Position numbers and translations under genes: made by a program. Shown piece by piece: positions 27,392 to 36,295 of a DNA stretch of 64,000 nt; within the stretch, counting starts at the first letter, position 1; every line of letters starts with the position of its first letter. This DNA is from CAZXEU01 sp965207385. Its GTDB lineage: Bacteria; Bacteroidota; Rhodothermia; Rhodothermales; Bin80. The stretch spans positions 620,001-684,000 of the forward strand of contig CBDBLZ010000021.1 in the NCBI GenBank assembly GCA_965207385.1, read 5' to 3'. Under the pieces are notes generated by a model. That model did no database searches. It saw nothing but the letters and a program-made list of their open reading frames with translations, and was not told the origin of the DNA.

Positions 27392-27652
27392 ATGGATCCC
27401 AATCTTCACCAGCAGCAGGGTATCAATCACTTGAACAAGGTTCTGGCCTATGCCCCCCTGGTAGCCTCCGATGGCGAGGCAACCGTACATCTGACTTTCG
27501 AGGACTGGCATGTACTGGCGGACACGCTGTTTCGGATGAATACACCGAAGGAGTTTCTGCCTTCCGCCATTGTTGACTTCAGGATCCGCAGTGACGGGCA
27601 AGCCATCGAGCTGGACACGGCTGACTATCGCATTTCGGTGGAAATGTTCTGA
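27392..27652 (+). CDS. Small conserved-looking hypothetical protein
   Basis: An 86-residue acidic cytoplasmic protein: helix GINHLNKVLAYAP, then EATVHLTFEDWHVLADTLFR and a C-terminal strand pair (IVDFRIRSDG, DYRISVEMF). Balanced codon use and amino-acid composition make it look real, but I do not recognise the family. It is divergent from thyA and its next plus-strand neighbour begins 357 bases later. Confidence 0.6.
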   Translation: MDPNLHQQQGINHLNKVLAYAPLVASDGEATVHLTFEDWHVLADTLFRMNTPKEFLPSAIVDFRIRSDGQAIELDTADYRISVEMF

Positions 27653-28009
27653 GCGGCGCGCGTAGTTGTCGGCAAGATCCAGGGACTTCCTGCCTGTGGC
27701 TGTCCCCGATGCGCCGCGCTGCACGGTGGGGTTGTAATGTAGGCCCTAATAGTGAAGCCACGGGCATTGAAGGATTCGCGTTCGGGAGCGCCCGCATCCC
27801 GTGGCGAATGTTGCGTGTGACCACTGTCGACGCTGGTCCCGGTCCAGTGGAGCCTTCGGGAGCCGTAGTCGGCACGCTTTTCGGCCAGGCCGCGTGACAA
27901 TGGATACATGGCCCCGCAGCATTGCCCTGGAATCGTGGCATGGTTTTATGTTGGGTCAGCCCATAGATTTAGGCCTGCTGCCTGGAGTAAGCCCTGGCCC
28001 TGCCCCGCA
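27653..28009. other. Intergenic stretch without a supported gene
   Basis: Between the 86-residue gene and the Tm-1-like gene. Overlapping frames extend into it but their translations show no family features until MASILLIGTLDTKG at 28010. No hairpin with a T-run was seen. Confidence 0.5.
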
Positions 28010-29212
28010 ATGGCGTCGATACTACTAATAGGAACGCTGGATACTAAAGGGGCTGAAGTGGCCTACGTTCGTGACCTCATTAGTGAAAGGGGGCACGCCG
28101 TCGTGGTCATGGACTGCGGGGTCATGGGGGATGCCCCGTTTGCGGCCGATATTTCGGGCCAAAACGTTGCACACGCCGGAGGAAGCACGCTTGAGGAGCT
28201 CAGGGCAACAGCAGATCGCGGCGAGGCGCTGGAAGTGATGACGCGCGGTGCTTGTGCGCAGCTGCAGGCACTCGTGGAAGAGGATGGCGTGCAAGCCGTG
28301 CTGGGGCTGGGAGGTTCTGGGGGTACTGTCGTGGCTACGGCCGCCATGCGGACCCTGCCGGTTGGCATTCCGAAGGTGATGGTGTCCACCATAGCCTCAG
28401 GGGATGTGGGACCGTATGTCGGCGTGAAGGACATCACCATGATGTATTCGGTGGTCGATATAGCCGGCCTCAACGGCATATCAAGGCGCATTCTGGGAAA
28501 CGCAGCGGGTGCGGTGTGCGGCATGGTGGAGCAGGCGGTTCCGGAATTCGAAGAACGACCGCTTGTTGCGGCTACCATGTTTGGTGTTACCACCCCGTGT
28601 GTGGATCGCGTCAGGAAGCAGCTGGAAAGGGCCGGGTTTGAAGTGATCGTGTTTCATGCCACGGGAAGCGGCGGTCGTGCCATGGAGGCCCTCATTGACA
28701 GTGGTTACATCAGCGCAGTTGCGGACATCACAACCACGGAATGGTGCGACGAAGTGGTCGGAGGAGTCCTTAGCGCGGGTCCGGATCGGCTGGGTGCGGC
28801 CGGAAGGCGTGCTGTGCCCCAGGTCGTGTCGTGTGGGGCACTGGACATGGTCAATTTCTGGGCATTGGATACCGTGCCGGCAAGGTTCCAGGGCCGCAAT
28901 CTTTATCGACACAATGCAAACGTGACCCTAATGCGGACTACCGCGGAGGAGACTGCATGCATTGGCAAGGAAGTAGGCAGGAAGCTTGCCCAGGCGGCAG
29001 GGCCGGTCACGCTGCTGCTGCCGGGGCGCGGAGTGAGCGCCATTGATGCGGACGGACAGCCGTTTCATGATCCCGCGGCCAATGCGGCGCTGTTTGCTGC
29101 GCTGCGGGAGCATGCGGGACCGTCCGTCGACGTAAGGGAGCTGGACCTGCACATAAATGATCCGGCGTTCGCAGACGCCGTCGCCAGCCAATTGCTGAGG
29201 TACTTGAGCTGA
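28010..29212 (+). CDS. Tm-1-like ATP-binding (UPF0261) protein
   Basis: A 400-residue protein of the Tm-1-like/UPF0261 family. The N-terminal domain starts with ASILLIGTLDTKGAE and has the glycine-rich nucleotide loop LGLGGSGGT near residue 95 and KVMVSTIASGDV; the second domain includes ATMFGVTTPCV, FHATGSGGRAMEAL and LLPGRGVSAID. The plant founder binds viral replicase; bacterial members have no firm role. In many genomes the family is followed by a PEP-hydrolase-like TIM-barrel gene, but here a ThuA lipoprotein follows 60 bases later. ATG 28010 is chosen as the start of the conserved fold. Confidence 0.88.
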   Translation: MASILLIGTLDTKGAEVAYVRDLISERGHAVVVMDCGVMGDAPFAADISGQNVAHAGGSTLEELRATADRGEALEVMTRGACAQLQALVEEDGVQAVLGLGGSGGTVVATAAMRTLPVGIPKVMVSTIASGDVGPYVGVKDITMMYSVVDIAGLNGISRRILGNAAGAVCGMVEQAVPEFEERPLVAATMFGVTTPCVDRVRKQLERAGFEVIVFHATGSGGRAMEALIDSGYISAVADITTTEWCDEVVGGVLSAGPDRLGAAGRRAVPQVVSCGALDMVNFWALDTVPARFQGRNLYRHNANVTLMRTTAEETACIGKEVGRKLAQAAGPVTLLLPGRGVSAIDADGQPFHDPAANAALFAALREHAGPSVDVRELDLHINDPAFADAVASQLLRYLS

Positions 29213-29272
29213 CCTTGCTGCCAGCGATAGAGGGCGCGCTGGCCTATCCCCGGCAATCACACGAGACAACGC

Positions 29273-32200
29273 ATGACCGTCAGATGCGACGCCCCGGGGC
29301 ATGCTGCCACCCCGGCTTTCGGGCAGGCAAATGGGAGGACCGGCTACGCCAAGGTGAGGTCGCTCCTATTTCAGACGTCAGCGGCTTCAATGCTGGCTTG
29401 TGCCCTTGTGGCATGCAGGCCGGCGCCGGACACCGGCCCCAGGAAGGTCGAAGTGTTGTTCCTTGGTCATGAGAGCACGCACCATGACGCGCAGACCTAC
29501 GCGTCTGCCGTTGCTGCGTCCTTTGCTCGGGAGGGCATCAATATTTCGTATTCCAACGATCCGAGCGTACTGGAGCCGGCCACACTTGACCTGTATGATG
29601 TTCTGCTTCTGTATGCCAACCACGATTCCATTACCGCTTCACAGGAGAGGGCACTGCTGGACTTTGTGGCCTCCGGAAATGGATTTGTGCCGGTGCACAG
29701 CGCCTCGTACTGCTTCAGGAATTCGGATGCATTTGTGCGGCTTGTCGGTGCCCAGTTCCAGGAGCACGGCGTTGGCAGGTTTACGGCCCCGATCCTCCAG
29801 GCGGACCACCCTGCCATGCAAGGGCTCAAGGAATTCGAAACGTGGGACGAAACCTACGTGCACACGAGGCATGCACCAGACCGAGCCGTGCTCATGGAGC
29901 GCGTGGACGGCCAACACCGCGAGCCCTGGACATGGACGCGCACGCACGGCAAGGGGCGGGTGTTCTATACCGCCTATGGCCATGACGAACGCACATGGAA
30001 CCATCCGGATTTCCTGAATCTCCTCAAGGCGGGTCTGCTGTGGGCCGCGGGGGATAGAGTGCGTGCGCGATGGGAGGCGCTCGATCTTCCGCCGCTGGTT
30101 TACTCACCGCACGACAGCATTCCCAACTACGAGGAGCGGGATCCTCCTCCCAGGTTTCAGCATCCCCTGTCGCCGGAGGCTTCCCGGGCTCACATGCAGA
30201 TTCCGCCCGGATTTGAATTGACACTATTTGCCTCCGAGCCGCTCATCAGAAACCCTATTGCGATGGCCTGGGACGAGCGGGGAAGGCTTTTCGTGATAGA
30301 AACTCGGGACTATCCTCACAACCTGCGCTCGGAAGGGGGCGATGCGATAAAGATCCTGCACGACACGGATGCGGATGGCAGGGCAGACTCCGTCACCGTG
30401 TTTGCTGACGGGCTCAGCATTGCCACAGGTCTCGCGTTCGCACACGATGGCCTCATAGTGTCCCAGGCGCCCGACATGCTCTTCCTGCAGGATACGGACG
30501 GAGACGACAGGGCTGACAGGCGCGAGGTGTTGTTCTCGGGATTCGGGACAGGGGACACGCACGCCGGTCCGTCGAATCTCAAGGCTGGCTTTGATAACTG
30601 GACCTGGGGCACGGTGGGATACAGTGATTTCGAGGGAGTGGTGGGCGGTGACACCGTTCGAATGGTTCAGGGTGTATTTCGATTCAGGCCCGGCCAGTTG
30701 GAACAGGTTTCCACGTATACGAACAATACTTGGGGACTTGGTTTCTCGGAGACGTTCGACGTTTTCGGATCCACCGCCAACAATGAGCACAGCGTGTTCG
30801 TCGCGATACCGGATCGATACTATGCCGGTGTCCCGGGACTGCTGGGCGATGGCAAGATCAAGATCGATGGCCACTATGCCATGCGGCCCAATACGCCCAA
30901 CATTCGTCAGGTCGACGTATGGGGCGGATTTACCTCCGCTGCGGGGCACAACCTGTATACGGCGCGCGATTTCCCTGACGAATACTGGAATCGCATCGCC
31001 CTTGTCAACGAGCCAACAGGTCACCTTCTGCACCGGGCAATCATCGAGAGCGCAGGATCGGGCTACCGTGAGCGAGATGCCTGGAATCTCCTGGCAAGTG
31101 CCGATGAATGGGTGTCGCCCGTACATGCAGAAGTGGGGCCGGACGGCGCCGTGTGGATTCTGGACTGGTACAACTTTATCGTGCAGCACAATCCCACGCC
31201 CGAGGGATTTCGCACGGGAAGGGGAGCTGCCCACGTCAATATTCTGCGGGATTACCAGCACGGACGCATTTACCGGCTCGCGTACAGGAATGCAAGGCGC
31301 CGACGCATTCCAGAGCTGGACATTGAGCGGCCGTCTACCCTGCTAAGGGCACTTCAACATGACAACATGTTCTGGCGCATGACGGCCCAGAGGCTTCTGG
31401 TGGAGCGCGGCGGCCTTGATGTAGTGCCTGGTCTGCTGGAAATCGCGAGCGATGCGGGACTGGATGCAATAGGCCTGAATGGAGGCGCCGCGCACGCGCT
31501 TTGGACCCTCCAGGGACTGGATGCCGTGCGTGGAGAAGCGCTGCGCATTGTGGAGTCAGCTCTTCGGCACGCGGCGCCAGGCGTCAGAAAGGCGGCGCTG
31601 GCCGTGCTTCCACGGACGGATTCCAGTCTCTCGGCCATTCGGCGCGCCGGCGTGCTGGAGGACAAGAATCTTAATGTTCGTCTGGCGGCGTTTCTGGCGG
31701 CTTCCGAAATGCCCGCCGACCGTGAGACGGGAGCCGTGCTCTACGGGCAGAGCACGCTGCCTGAAGTCAGGACGGATGTCTGGCTTCCGGAGGCGCTGTA
31801 CATTGCGGCAAGCCGCCATTGGGAAGGGTTCGTGGACGCGTACGCGCAGGACCTGGGGGCGCTCGCATTCACACGGATGGCAGCTCGCCTTGCCTCCGGT
31901 TACACGGAGACCCCGACAGACTGGTCAGCGCCCGATCTGGAAACATCGGAGTGGGGGACCATGGCCCTTCCGATGCCATGGGTAAGGACAAATGCACTGA
32001 CGTCATTCGATGGAGCCGTGTGGTTTCGCATTGAGGTCCACCTGCCGGATGCGCCCGCAGGTGCGACGCTCGGCCTGGGCGCGATATATGACAGCGACGT
32101 GACCTTTGTGAACGGCGAGCAGATCGGGGAAACCCTGAACGGCTACGATGCAGCGCGGGTCTACGGCATCCCGCCGGGTCTGTTGCAGGCCGGCCGCAAC

Positions 32201-32845
32201 GTGGTTGCTGTCCGCGTGGACGATCCCCGCGGTCGTGGAGGGTTTTGGGGTAGTGCGTATGACCTGTTCCTGCGCACGGGCGGCAGAGCGCATTCGCTTG
32301 CCGCCGAGTGGCACTTCAAAGTCGAGGAGGAATATGTCGGCGGCAAGAAGAGCGAGCTGGCTGCGCATACGCCGATTGCGGAGCACTTTGTCCGGCACCA
32401 CCTGGACCGGCTCGATATCGCAGCAGAACGTGTTGGTCCGTCTGCCAACAACGAAACGATACATGAACTGACTCTTTCGGTTATTCCGGGCGCACTGCAG
32501 TATGACCGCACCTTGCTTGAGATTCCCGCCGGAAGCCTTGCAAGGCTGACGCTTACCAATCCAGGGGATATGCCCCACAACGCCGTGTTTACGGCCCCCG
32601 GCACCGCGGAAGCTGTCGGACTGAGGTCAGAAAGGGAGGCGGCCGTGGGAGTTTTCGTTCCTGATACGTCTGCCGTGCTGTTTGCCACTGGCATGGCAGA
32701 CCCGGGGTCCGAGATTTCGGTAACGTTTCGATCGCCGTCCGCGCCCGGTGACTATCCGTTTCTCTGCACGTATCCGGGCCACTGGAGAGTGATGCAGGGA
32801 GTACTGCGCGTGACGCGGAATGCGACGGGCCGCGAGGCTTCGTAG
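29273..32845 (+). CDS. ThuA/dehydrogenase/HEAT/jelly-roll/cupredoxin lipoprotein
   Basis: A very large (1190 codons) exported protein. A lipobox (LVAC, Cys48 from ATG 29273) follows a hydrophobic stretch; GTG 29354 would give a more typical lipoprotein signal. Domains in order: ThuA, about 55-270 (VLFLGHESTHHDAQTY, GFVPVHSASYCF, GKGRVFYTAYGHD); a six-bladed PQQ-dependent-dehydrogenase-like propeller of the membrane-bound dehydrogenase family, about 310-660; HEAT-like repeats, about 680-860; a galactose-binding jelly roll, about 880-1010 (FVNGEQIGETLNGYD); and a C-terminal cupredoxin with copper ligands His in MPHNAVF and Cys/His/Met in FLCTYPGHWRVMQG. The CxxCH heme site of related PVC proteins is absent. 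Likely oxidises or deglycosylates a sugar outside the inner membrane. Confidence 0.88.
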   Translation: MTVRCDAPGHAATPAFGQANGRTGYAKVRSLLFQTSAASMLACALVACRPAPDTGPRKVEVLFLGHESTHHDAQTYASAVAASFAREGINISYSNDPSVLEPATLDLYDVLLLYANHDSITASQERALLDFVASGNGFVPVHSASYCFRNSDAFVRLVGAQFQEHGVGRFTAPILQADHPAMQGLKEFETWDETYVHTRHAPDRAVLMERVDGQHREPWTWTRTHGKGRVFYTAYGHDERTWNHPDFLNLLKAGLLWAAGDRVRARWEALDLPPLVYSPHDSIPNYEERDPPPRFQHPLSPEASRAHMQIPPGFELTLFASEPLIRNPIAMAWDERGRLFVIETRDYPHNLRSEGGDAIKILHDTDADGRADSVTVFADGLSIATGLAFAHDGLIVSQAPDMLFLQDTDGDDRADRREVLFSGFGTGDTHAGPSNLKAGFDNWTWGTVGYSDFEGVVGGDTVRMVQGVFRFRPGQLEQVSTYTNNTWGLGFSETFDVFGSTANNEHSVFVAIPDRYYAGVPGLLGDGKIKIDGHYAMRPNTPNIRQVDVWGGFTSAAGHNLYTARDFPDEYWNRIALVNEPTGHLLHRAIIESAGSGYRERDAWNLLASADEWVSPVHAEVGPDGAVWILDWYNFIVQHNPTPEGFRTGRGAAHVNILRDYQHGRIYRLAYRNARRRRIPELDIERPSTLLRALQHDNMFWRMTAQRLLVERGGLDVVPGLLEIASDAGLDAIGLNGGAAHALWTLQGLDAVRGEALRIVESALRHAAPGVRKAALAVLPRTDSSLSAIRRAGVLEDKNLNVRLAAFLAASEMPADRETGAVLYGQSTLPEVRTDVWLPEALYIAASRHWEGFVDAYAQDLGALAFTRMAARLASGYTETPTDWSAPDLETSEWGTMALPMPWVRTNALTSFDGAVWFRIEVHLPDAPAGATLGLGAIYDSDVTFVNGEQIGETLNGYDAARVYGIPPGLLQAGRNVVAVRVDDPRGRGGFWGSAYDLFLRTGGRAHSLAAEWHFKVEEEYVGGKKSELAAHTPIAEHFVRHHLDRLDIAAERVGPSANNETIHELTLSVIPGALQYDRTLLEIPAGSLARLTLTNPGDMPHNAVFTAPGTAEAVGLRSEREAAVGVFVPDTSAVLFATGMADPGSEISVTFRSPSAPGDYPFLCTYPGHWRVMQGVLRVTRNATGREAS

Positions 32846-33214
32846 CTCCGGGCGCTTGCTTTGATAGCGGCGTTTTGTGTCTATCCTCGGACATGACGTA
32901 GCCTCGATTATCGAGCCACGGCCACCATCAGGGCAATAGCTGTCACTATCAAGCCTACGCGTCAATTCCATCCGCTGCGTCGCCGATTCTTGGTCCGGGA
33001 ACTTATCCAGTAATCCCAATCAATTCACTGCCTGCACTCTCTGCCACATGAAATATGCTATCTGCGAGGGAAATATCAATAGACTTGCCACATAATCTCT
33101 ACAGTGTTGTCACAAATCCTGTTCCCGTCGTCTTCAGTTGTACATCTCCAACGACTTCCCTATATTGAAAGCACAACATTTCTTCACCGATATTCGTTAA
33201 CCAGCTAGATACAA
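32846..33214. other. Leader region of cassette A
   Basis: Contains no supported gene. It is AT-richer than flanking genes toward its 3' end, where a Bacteroidota-style promoter candidate lies. Confidence 0.5.
33138..33168 (+). promoter_or_regulatory. Candidate Bacteroidota-type promoter of cassette A
   Basis: TTG at 33138-33140 is separated by 20 bases from TATATTGA at 33161-33168. The arrangement approximates the Bacteroidota housekeeping promoter (TTTG near -33, TAnnTTTG near -7), with mismatches in both boxes. It would place the transcription start some 35-45 bases before the Cys-rich peptide gene. Confidence 0.3.
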
Positions 33215-33502
33215 GTGACCATGAAGATCATAGCTATGAAGACCGTAGACAGGACGGTATTCTCGGCATTACTATTCGCAGGGCTGGCCATCCTGGCATT
33301 TGCGGGTGGTGGGCTTTTTAATGCAGCGTTTCTCTCACCCGCTGATACTCAAGCGGGTGACGATACTTGTGACCACGACGTTTGCAAAGAGATCACATAC
33401 GCAGATGACTCAGTGGAGTGGGTCTGCGGAGACGATGGGACATTTACTTGGGAAGATTGCAATGCCCAACACAATAAGGAATGCGACATGGATGACTGTT
33501 GA
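33215..33502 (+). CDS. Cys-rich secreted peptide, cassette A
   Basis: A 95-residue precursor. A signal segment with a long hydrophobic core (TVFSALLFAGLAILAFAGGG) is followed by ADTQAG and a mature part of about 47 residues that is strongly acidic with six cysteines spaced C-x4-C-x13-C-x10-C-x7-C-x4-C, the last being the final residue. The even number suggests three disulfides. It begins GTG-ACC-ATG (the peptide at 41788 begins ATG-ACC-ATG), so the start may be 33215 or 33221. No known family is recognised; NVEALA peptides of Bacteroides are similar in size and context but the NVEALA motif is missing. Confidence 0.72.
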   Translation: MTMKIIAMKTVDRTVFSALLFAGLAILAFAGGGLFNAAFLSPADTQAGDDTCDHDVCKEITYADDSVEWVCGDDGTFTWEDCNAQHNKECDMDDC

Positions 33503-34256
33503 CACTGGACCGGGATTCCTAGTATGCGGTTTAAGATGGCGCTCTGGCTCTGAAGATGAACTTCGTCTTGACCGCGAGAAGAAGGTCGCGCTCGGTGGAT
33601 TCCAGGTCGACGATTAACGTTGAGGCTCCCCGATGGGGCATAGCAGTAGCCATTCGCTGCCCGACTCCGCCGGAGCTCAATGGATTGGATGTGTCCATGG
33701 TGAGAAGGGGTTTGATGATGAACAAATTAGGCTGGACTACTTGACCAGTTCCGCTGCTAGAACCCCGCTGCGGCTACACTTCTAATGTACAACCGTATCT
33801 CACTTTTTGTTGGCACGGAGGGCAGGACATACCAGCCCGCCATTGTAGTCAATGGACCAGAGGTCACGGTTCAAGCGCGAATTCGTAATTCGATTGTGCA
33901 AGAGATTTCCCGTCTGTGCTTCGATGTGTCGTCGCGGGCGGTGCTACTAAAACGAAATGGTCGAGCGCCGGTAGTGCAGCCTCACCCGCGAAAAGGTCCG
34001 CTAATGCGAGTACGTGCCGTTGCCCGAGGCCCCGAAGTGCCTTCACTCGCCCCCATCGACGCCACAAATAGCTCAAGAATTGCGGTCCGGCCACCGTTTA
34101 TTGTGAGCTGGACGGAATCCCTTTGGCCAAATCCGAAGTCACCACTACAACGCATTACTCACAGGGTTCGCCATGTCCCACGCTTACCGAGGTAAGACTG
34201 CCCCGAATCCGCCGGCGCACTGTCCCGCCGAATGGGTACATCCTAATAGTTAAACC
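33503..34256. other. Degenerate spacer inside cassette A
   Basis: A 754-base gap between the Cys-rich peptide gene and the propeller gene, where cassette B has direct contact. Open frames on both strands are short and stop-broken; the longest (33785-34195, plus) is arginine/proline-rich with no family features. A decayed gene or insertion remnant is possible, but no inverted terminal repeats or transposase motifs were recognised. Confidence 0.45.
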
Positions 34257-35402
34257 ATGATTTCCTGGAAGCTACGCATCATAATTCTTTGTGCCGTTAT
34301 CGGGCTACTTTTGGTTGTTGCCCTTCTCGCGAATATCGTAGGTGATAGAATCGGCGGGGCGACTAATCCTGTCGGAGAAGTACGCCATCCTACTCCCGAG
34401 AACATACCCTCGGTAACCGATGCACGCCGCGTAGCAGGCCATGGGCCCGCTACCGGCGATGGTAGTCATGCCTTCTTGGATTCAACGTCCTACAGCGAGC
34501 TAACTATTGGTGTAGCAGAGGGATCGGCGCACGAAATGTTCGGCCTGATTGAAGATGTCGTCATCGACTATAGTGGCAACATTTTTATTTTGGATTCTCA
34601 GTATAACCAGGTGCGAGTATTCGACTATGATGGCTCCTTCATTAGCACGATCGGTGCTCCTGGACAAGGACCGGGTGAATTCCTTTCTGCACGAAATGTG
34701 TTGATTTCCTCTCTAGGGAACATTGTTGCGGTTATGAGTGGCCCGAAGATCGAGATGTTTGAACGACAGGGTCCGACTTCTTTCGCATACCGCTCTACTT
34801 TCTCCAGAGAAGGTTACCTTGGGCCCGGCGGATGCGCAATGAACAACCATTTGTATCTATTGGCCGTAGTTCCCAATAGGGACGGTATGATACATAAACA
34901 TACGCTCGACGGCGAAATAGCCCGTTCTTTTGGAGCGCTATACAATTCTGACAACGAACAAGTTGTCAGACATATGTCGACGAAAGCTCGACTAGCGTGT
35001 AGTGAGAAGTATAGTATTGTAAGCTTCCTTATGGACTTTTCGCCGGTTCTTACCGGCTATCGCGAAGACGGTACGGTGGCTTGGCATGTGTCATTCGAGG
35101 GTTTTCTGGCATCGGCCGTTTGGGAAAGAAGAACTCCGGAAGGCCGGAATCGTATCTCGTATAGCGCAAATGAGGTCGGGGAAGCGTTCTACACGCATAT
35201 GTTTTTTCATCATGATCACTTTTACGTCGGTTACAGAGTACGAGGTGATGGCACAGGACAGCACTTCAGAATTCACGCAGAAAGTGGGTATACGGAGTAC
35301 TTGGGAACTCTCGACGCAGCAGTCTATGGTATCGACGGAGAGCGTGTAATAGTGGCCAGGAATTTTCCGTTCCCGAGAGTCAAGGTGTTCACTAGGCGAT
35401 AG
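34257..35402 (+). CDS. Six-bladed beta-propeller protein, membrane-tethered (cassette A)
   Basis: A 381-residue protein with an N-terminal transmembrane helix (IIILCAVIGLLLVVALLANI) and no lipobox. The periplasmic part is an NHL-type six-bladed propeller: blade phrases IEDVVIDYSGNIFILDSQYNQVRVF, ISTIGAPGQGPGEF, RSFGALYNSD and YGIDGERVIVA. Long sequence runs are not repeated exactly, as usual for this family (Bacteroidota 6-bladed propellers). Base composition looks AT-richer than the window average. It precedes the thioredoxin-fold gene by 8 bases. The homologous gene of cassette B is a lipoprotein. Confidence 0.82.
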   Translation: MISWKLRIIILCAVIGLLLVVALLANIVGDRIGGATNPVGEVRHPTPENIPSVTDARRVAGHGPATGDGSHAFLDSTSYSELTIGVAEGSAHEMFGLIEDVVIDYSGNIFILDSQYNQVRVFDYDGSFISTIGAPGQGPGEFLSARNVLISSLGNIVAVMSGPKIEMFERQGPTSFAYRSTFSREGYLGPGGCAMNNHLYLLAVVPNRDGMIHKHTLDGEIARSFGALYNSDNEQVVRHMSTKARLACSEKYSIVSFLMDFSPVLTGYREDGTVAWHVSFEGFLASAVWERRTPEGRNRISYSANEVGEAFYTHMFFHHDHFYVGYRVRGDGTGQHFRIHAESGYTEYLGTLDAAVYGIDGERVIVARNFPFPRVKVFTRR

Positions 35403-35410
35403 ACGCTCAC

Positions 35411-36016
35411 GTGAAGGTACTTGAAGTCAAGTGGATACGGTGGGGAGGCGCTGGTATAGTGGCGTCGTGTTTTTGGCTCGGGGCCGTGGTGGGAATTCCG
35501 ATTTCGTCAGTGGAAATTCATTGGAGAGTAAAAGACTCTCAGCCTGGGGAAAGGTATGTGCCCTCACATTCTGTGGTTAGCGGGCGGGAAATGGTGATGG
35601 TTTATCTTGGCGCGTATTCTTGTGCGTTCGCAAATGACGAGGCGTTGCCTCGGATTGTTGAGAGGATTAAGCTTGGTTTGCAGGACAAGGCTGTGAACGA
35701 GGGTATGTCATTTTCAGCTATTGGAGTGGCGGTGGATTGGCGCGTTGGTGAGGGAGTTGAACACTTGGAAAAATTTGGACAGTTTGATGAGATCTTGGCT
35801 GGGCGCAAATGGCACGGAGTCGGCTCTCTGCAGTTCTTCAAGGAACGGTTAGCGGGAGTAGCGGCGACGCCGCAAGTCTTGGTGTTTAAGCGGGATATAG
35901 AGGCGGAAGAGGGTGCATTTCGAGTGTCGAACGAACGCGTGCTTGTCCGAAAGATGGGCGTGTTAGGCATAGGCAATTGGCTTGAACGCGGGTTGCCTTT
36001 GCCTGAGAACTTATAG
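35411..36016 (+). CDS. Membrane-anchored thioredoxin-fold protein with single Cys (cassette A)
   Basis: A 201-residue protein starting at GTG 35411. One N-terminal helix (AGIVASCFWLGAVVGIPIS) anchors it. The soluble part has the thioredoxin-like layout: strand MVMVYLGAYSC with a single Cys followed by AFAND where CxxC proteins have their active site, an amphipathic helix, a second strand SFSAIGVAVD, and ATPQVLVF, which matches the conserved cis-proline strand. Only one cysteine remains at the active site, so disulfide exchange would need a partner or the protein may act as a chaperone-like binder. Noticeably AT- and GT-rich codon use. Thioredoxin-fold assignment is from pattern, not profile search. 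Confidence 0.62.
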   Translation: MKVLEVKWIRWGGAGIVASCFWLGAVVGIPISSVEIHWRVKDSQPGERYVPSHSVVSGREMVMVYLGAYSCAFANDEALPRIVERIKLGLQDKAVNEGMSFSAIGVAVDWRVGEGVEHLEKFGQFDEILAGRKWHGVGSLQFFKERLAGVAATPQVLVFKRDIEAEEGAFRVSNERVLVRKMGVLGIGNWLERGLPLPENL

Positions 36017-36295
36017 AGCAGGTTGAGCTGGAATGGCGGTGGCACTGCGCGCATAGCGCCAGCAAATCAAACGAGCAGAAACAGCCCAAATCTAGAATAT
36101 GTGTAGGTAGACTTGGACATCTATCTCCGCATGTACGCGCTTGAAGGCATGGACTTTTGCGGCATGCCAATATTCAGCGAGGGGTTTAAGGGATCTCTTG
36201 GGGCGCTCAGACCCGACCGCCTCCATCCGTGACTTTGAACGGATCGCCGGCGGCAGGCAGACAGTTCGCGCGGCTAAGCCGCCCATAAAAGCGTG

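Noticed and set aside
30224..31261. A 345-codon frame antisense to the ThuA-dehydrogenase gene
   Set aside because: The plus-strand frame continues through it with the propeller domain; antisense product has no recognisable domain.
33785..34195. 136-codon frame in the spacer of cassette A
   Set aside because: Arg/Pro-rich composition, no motif, no signal peptide and no similarity to the cassette genes.
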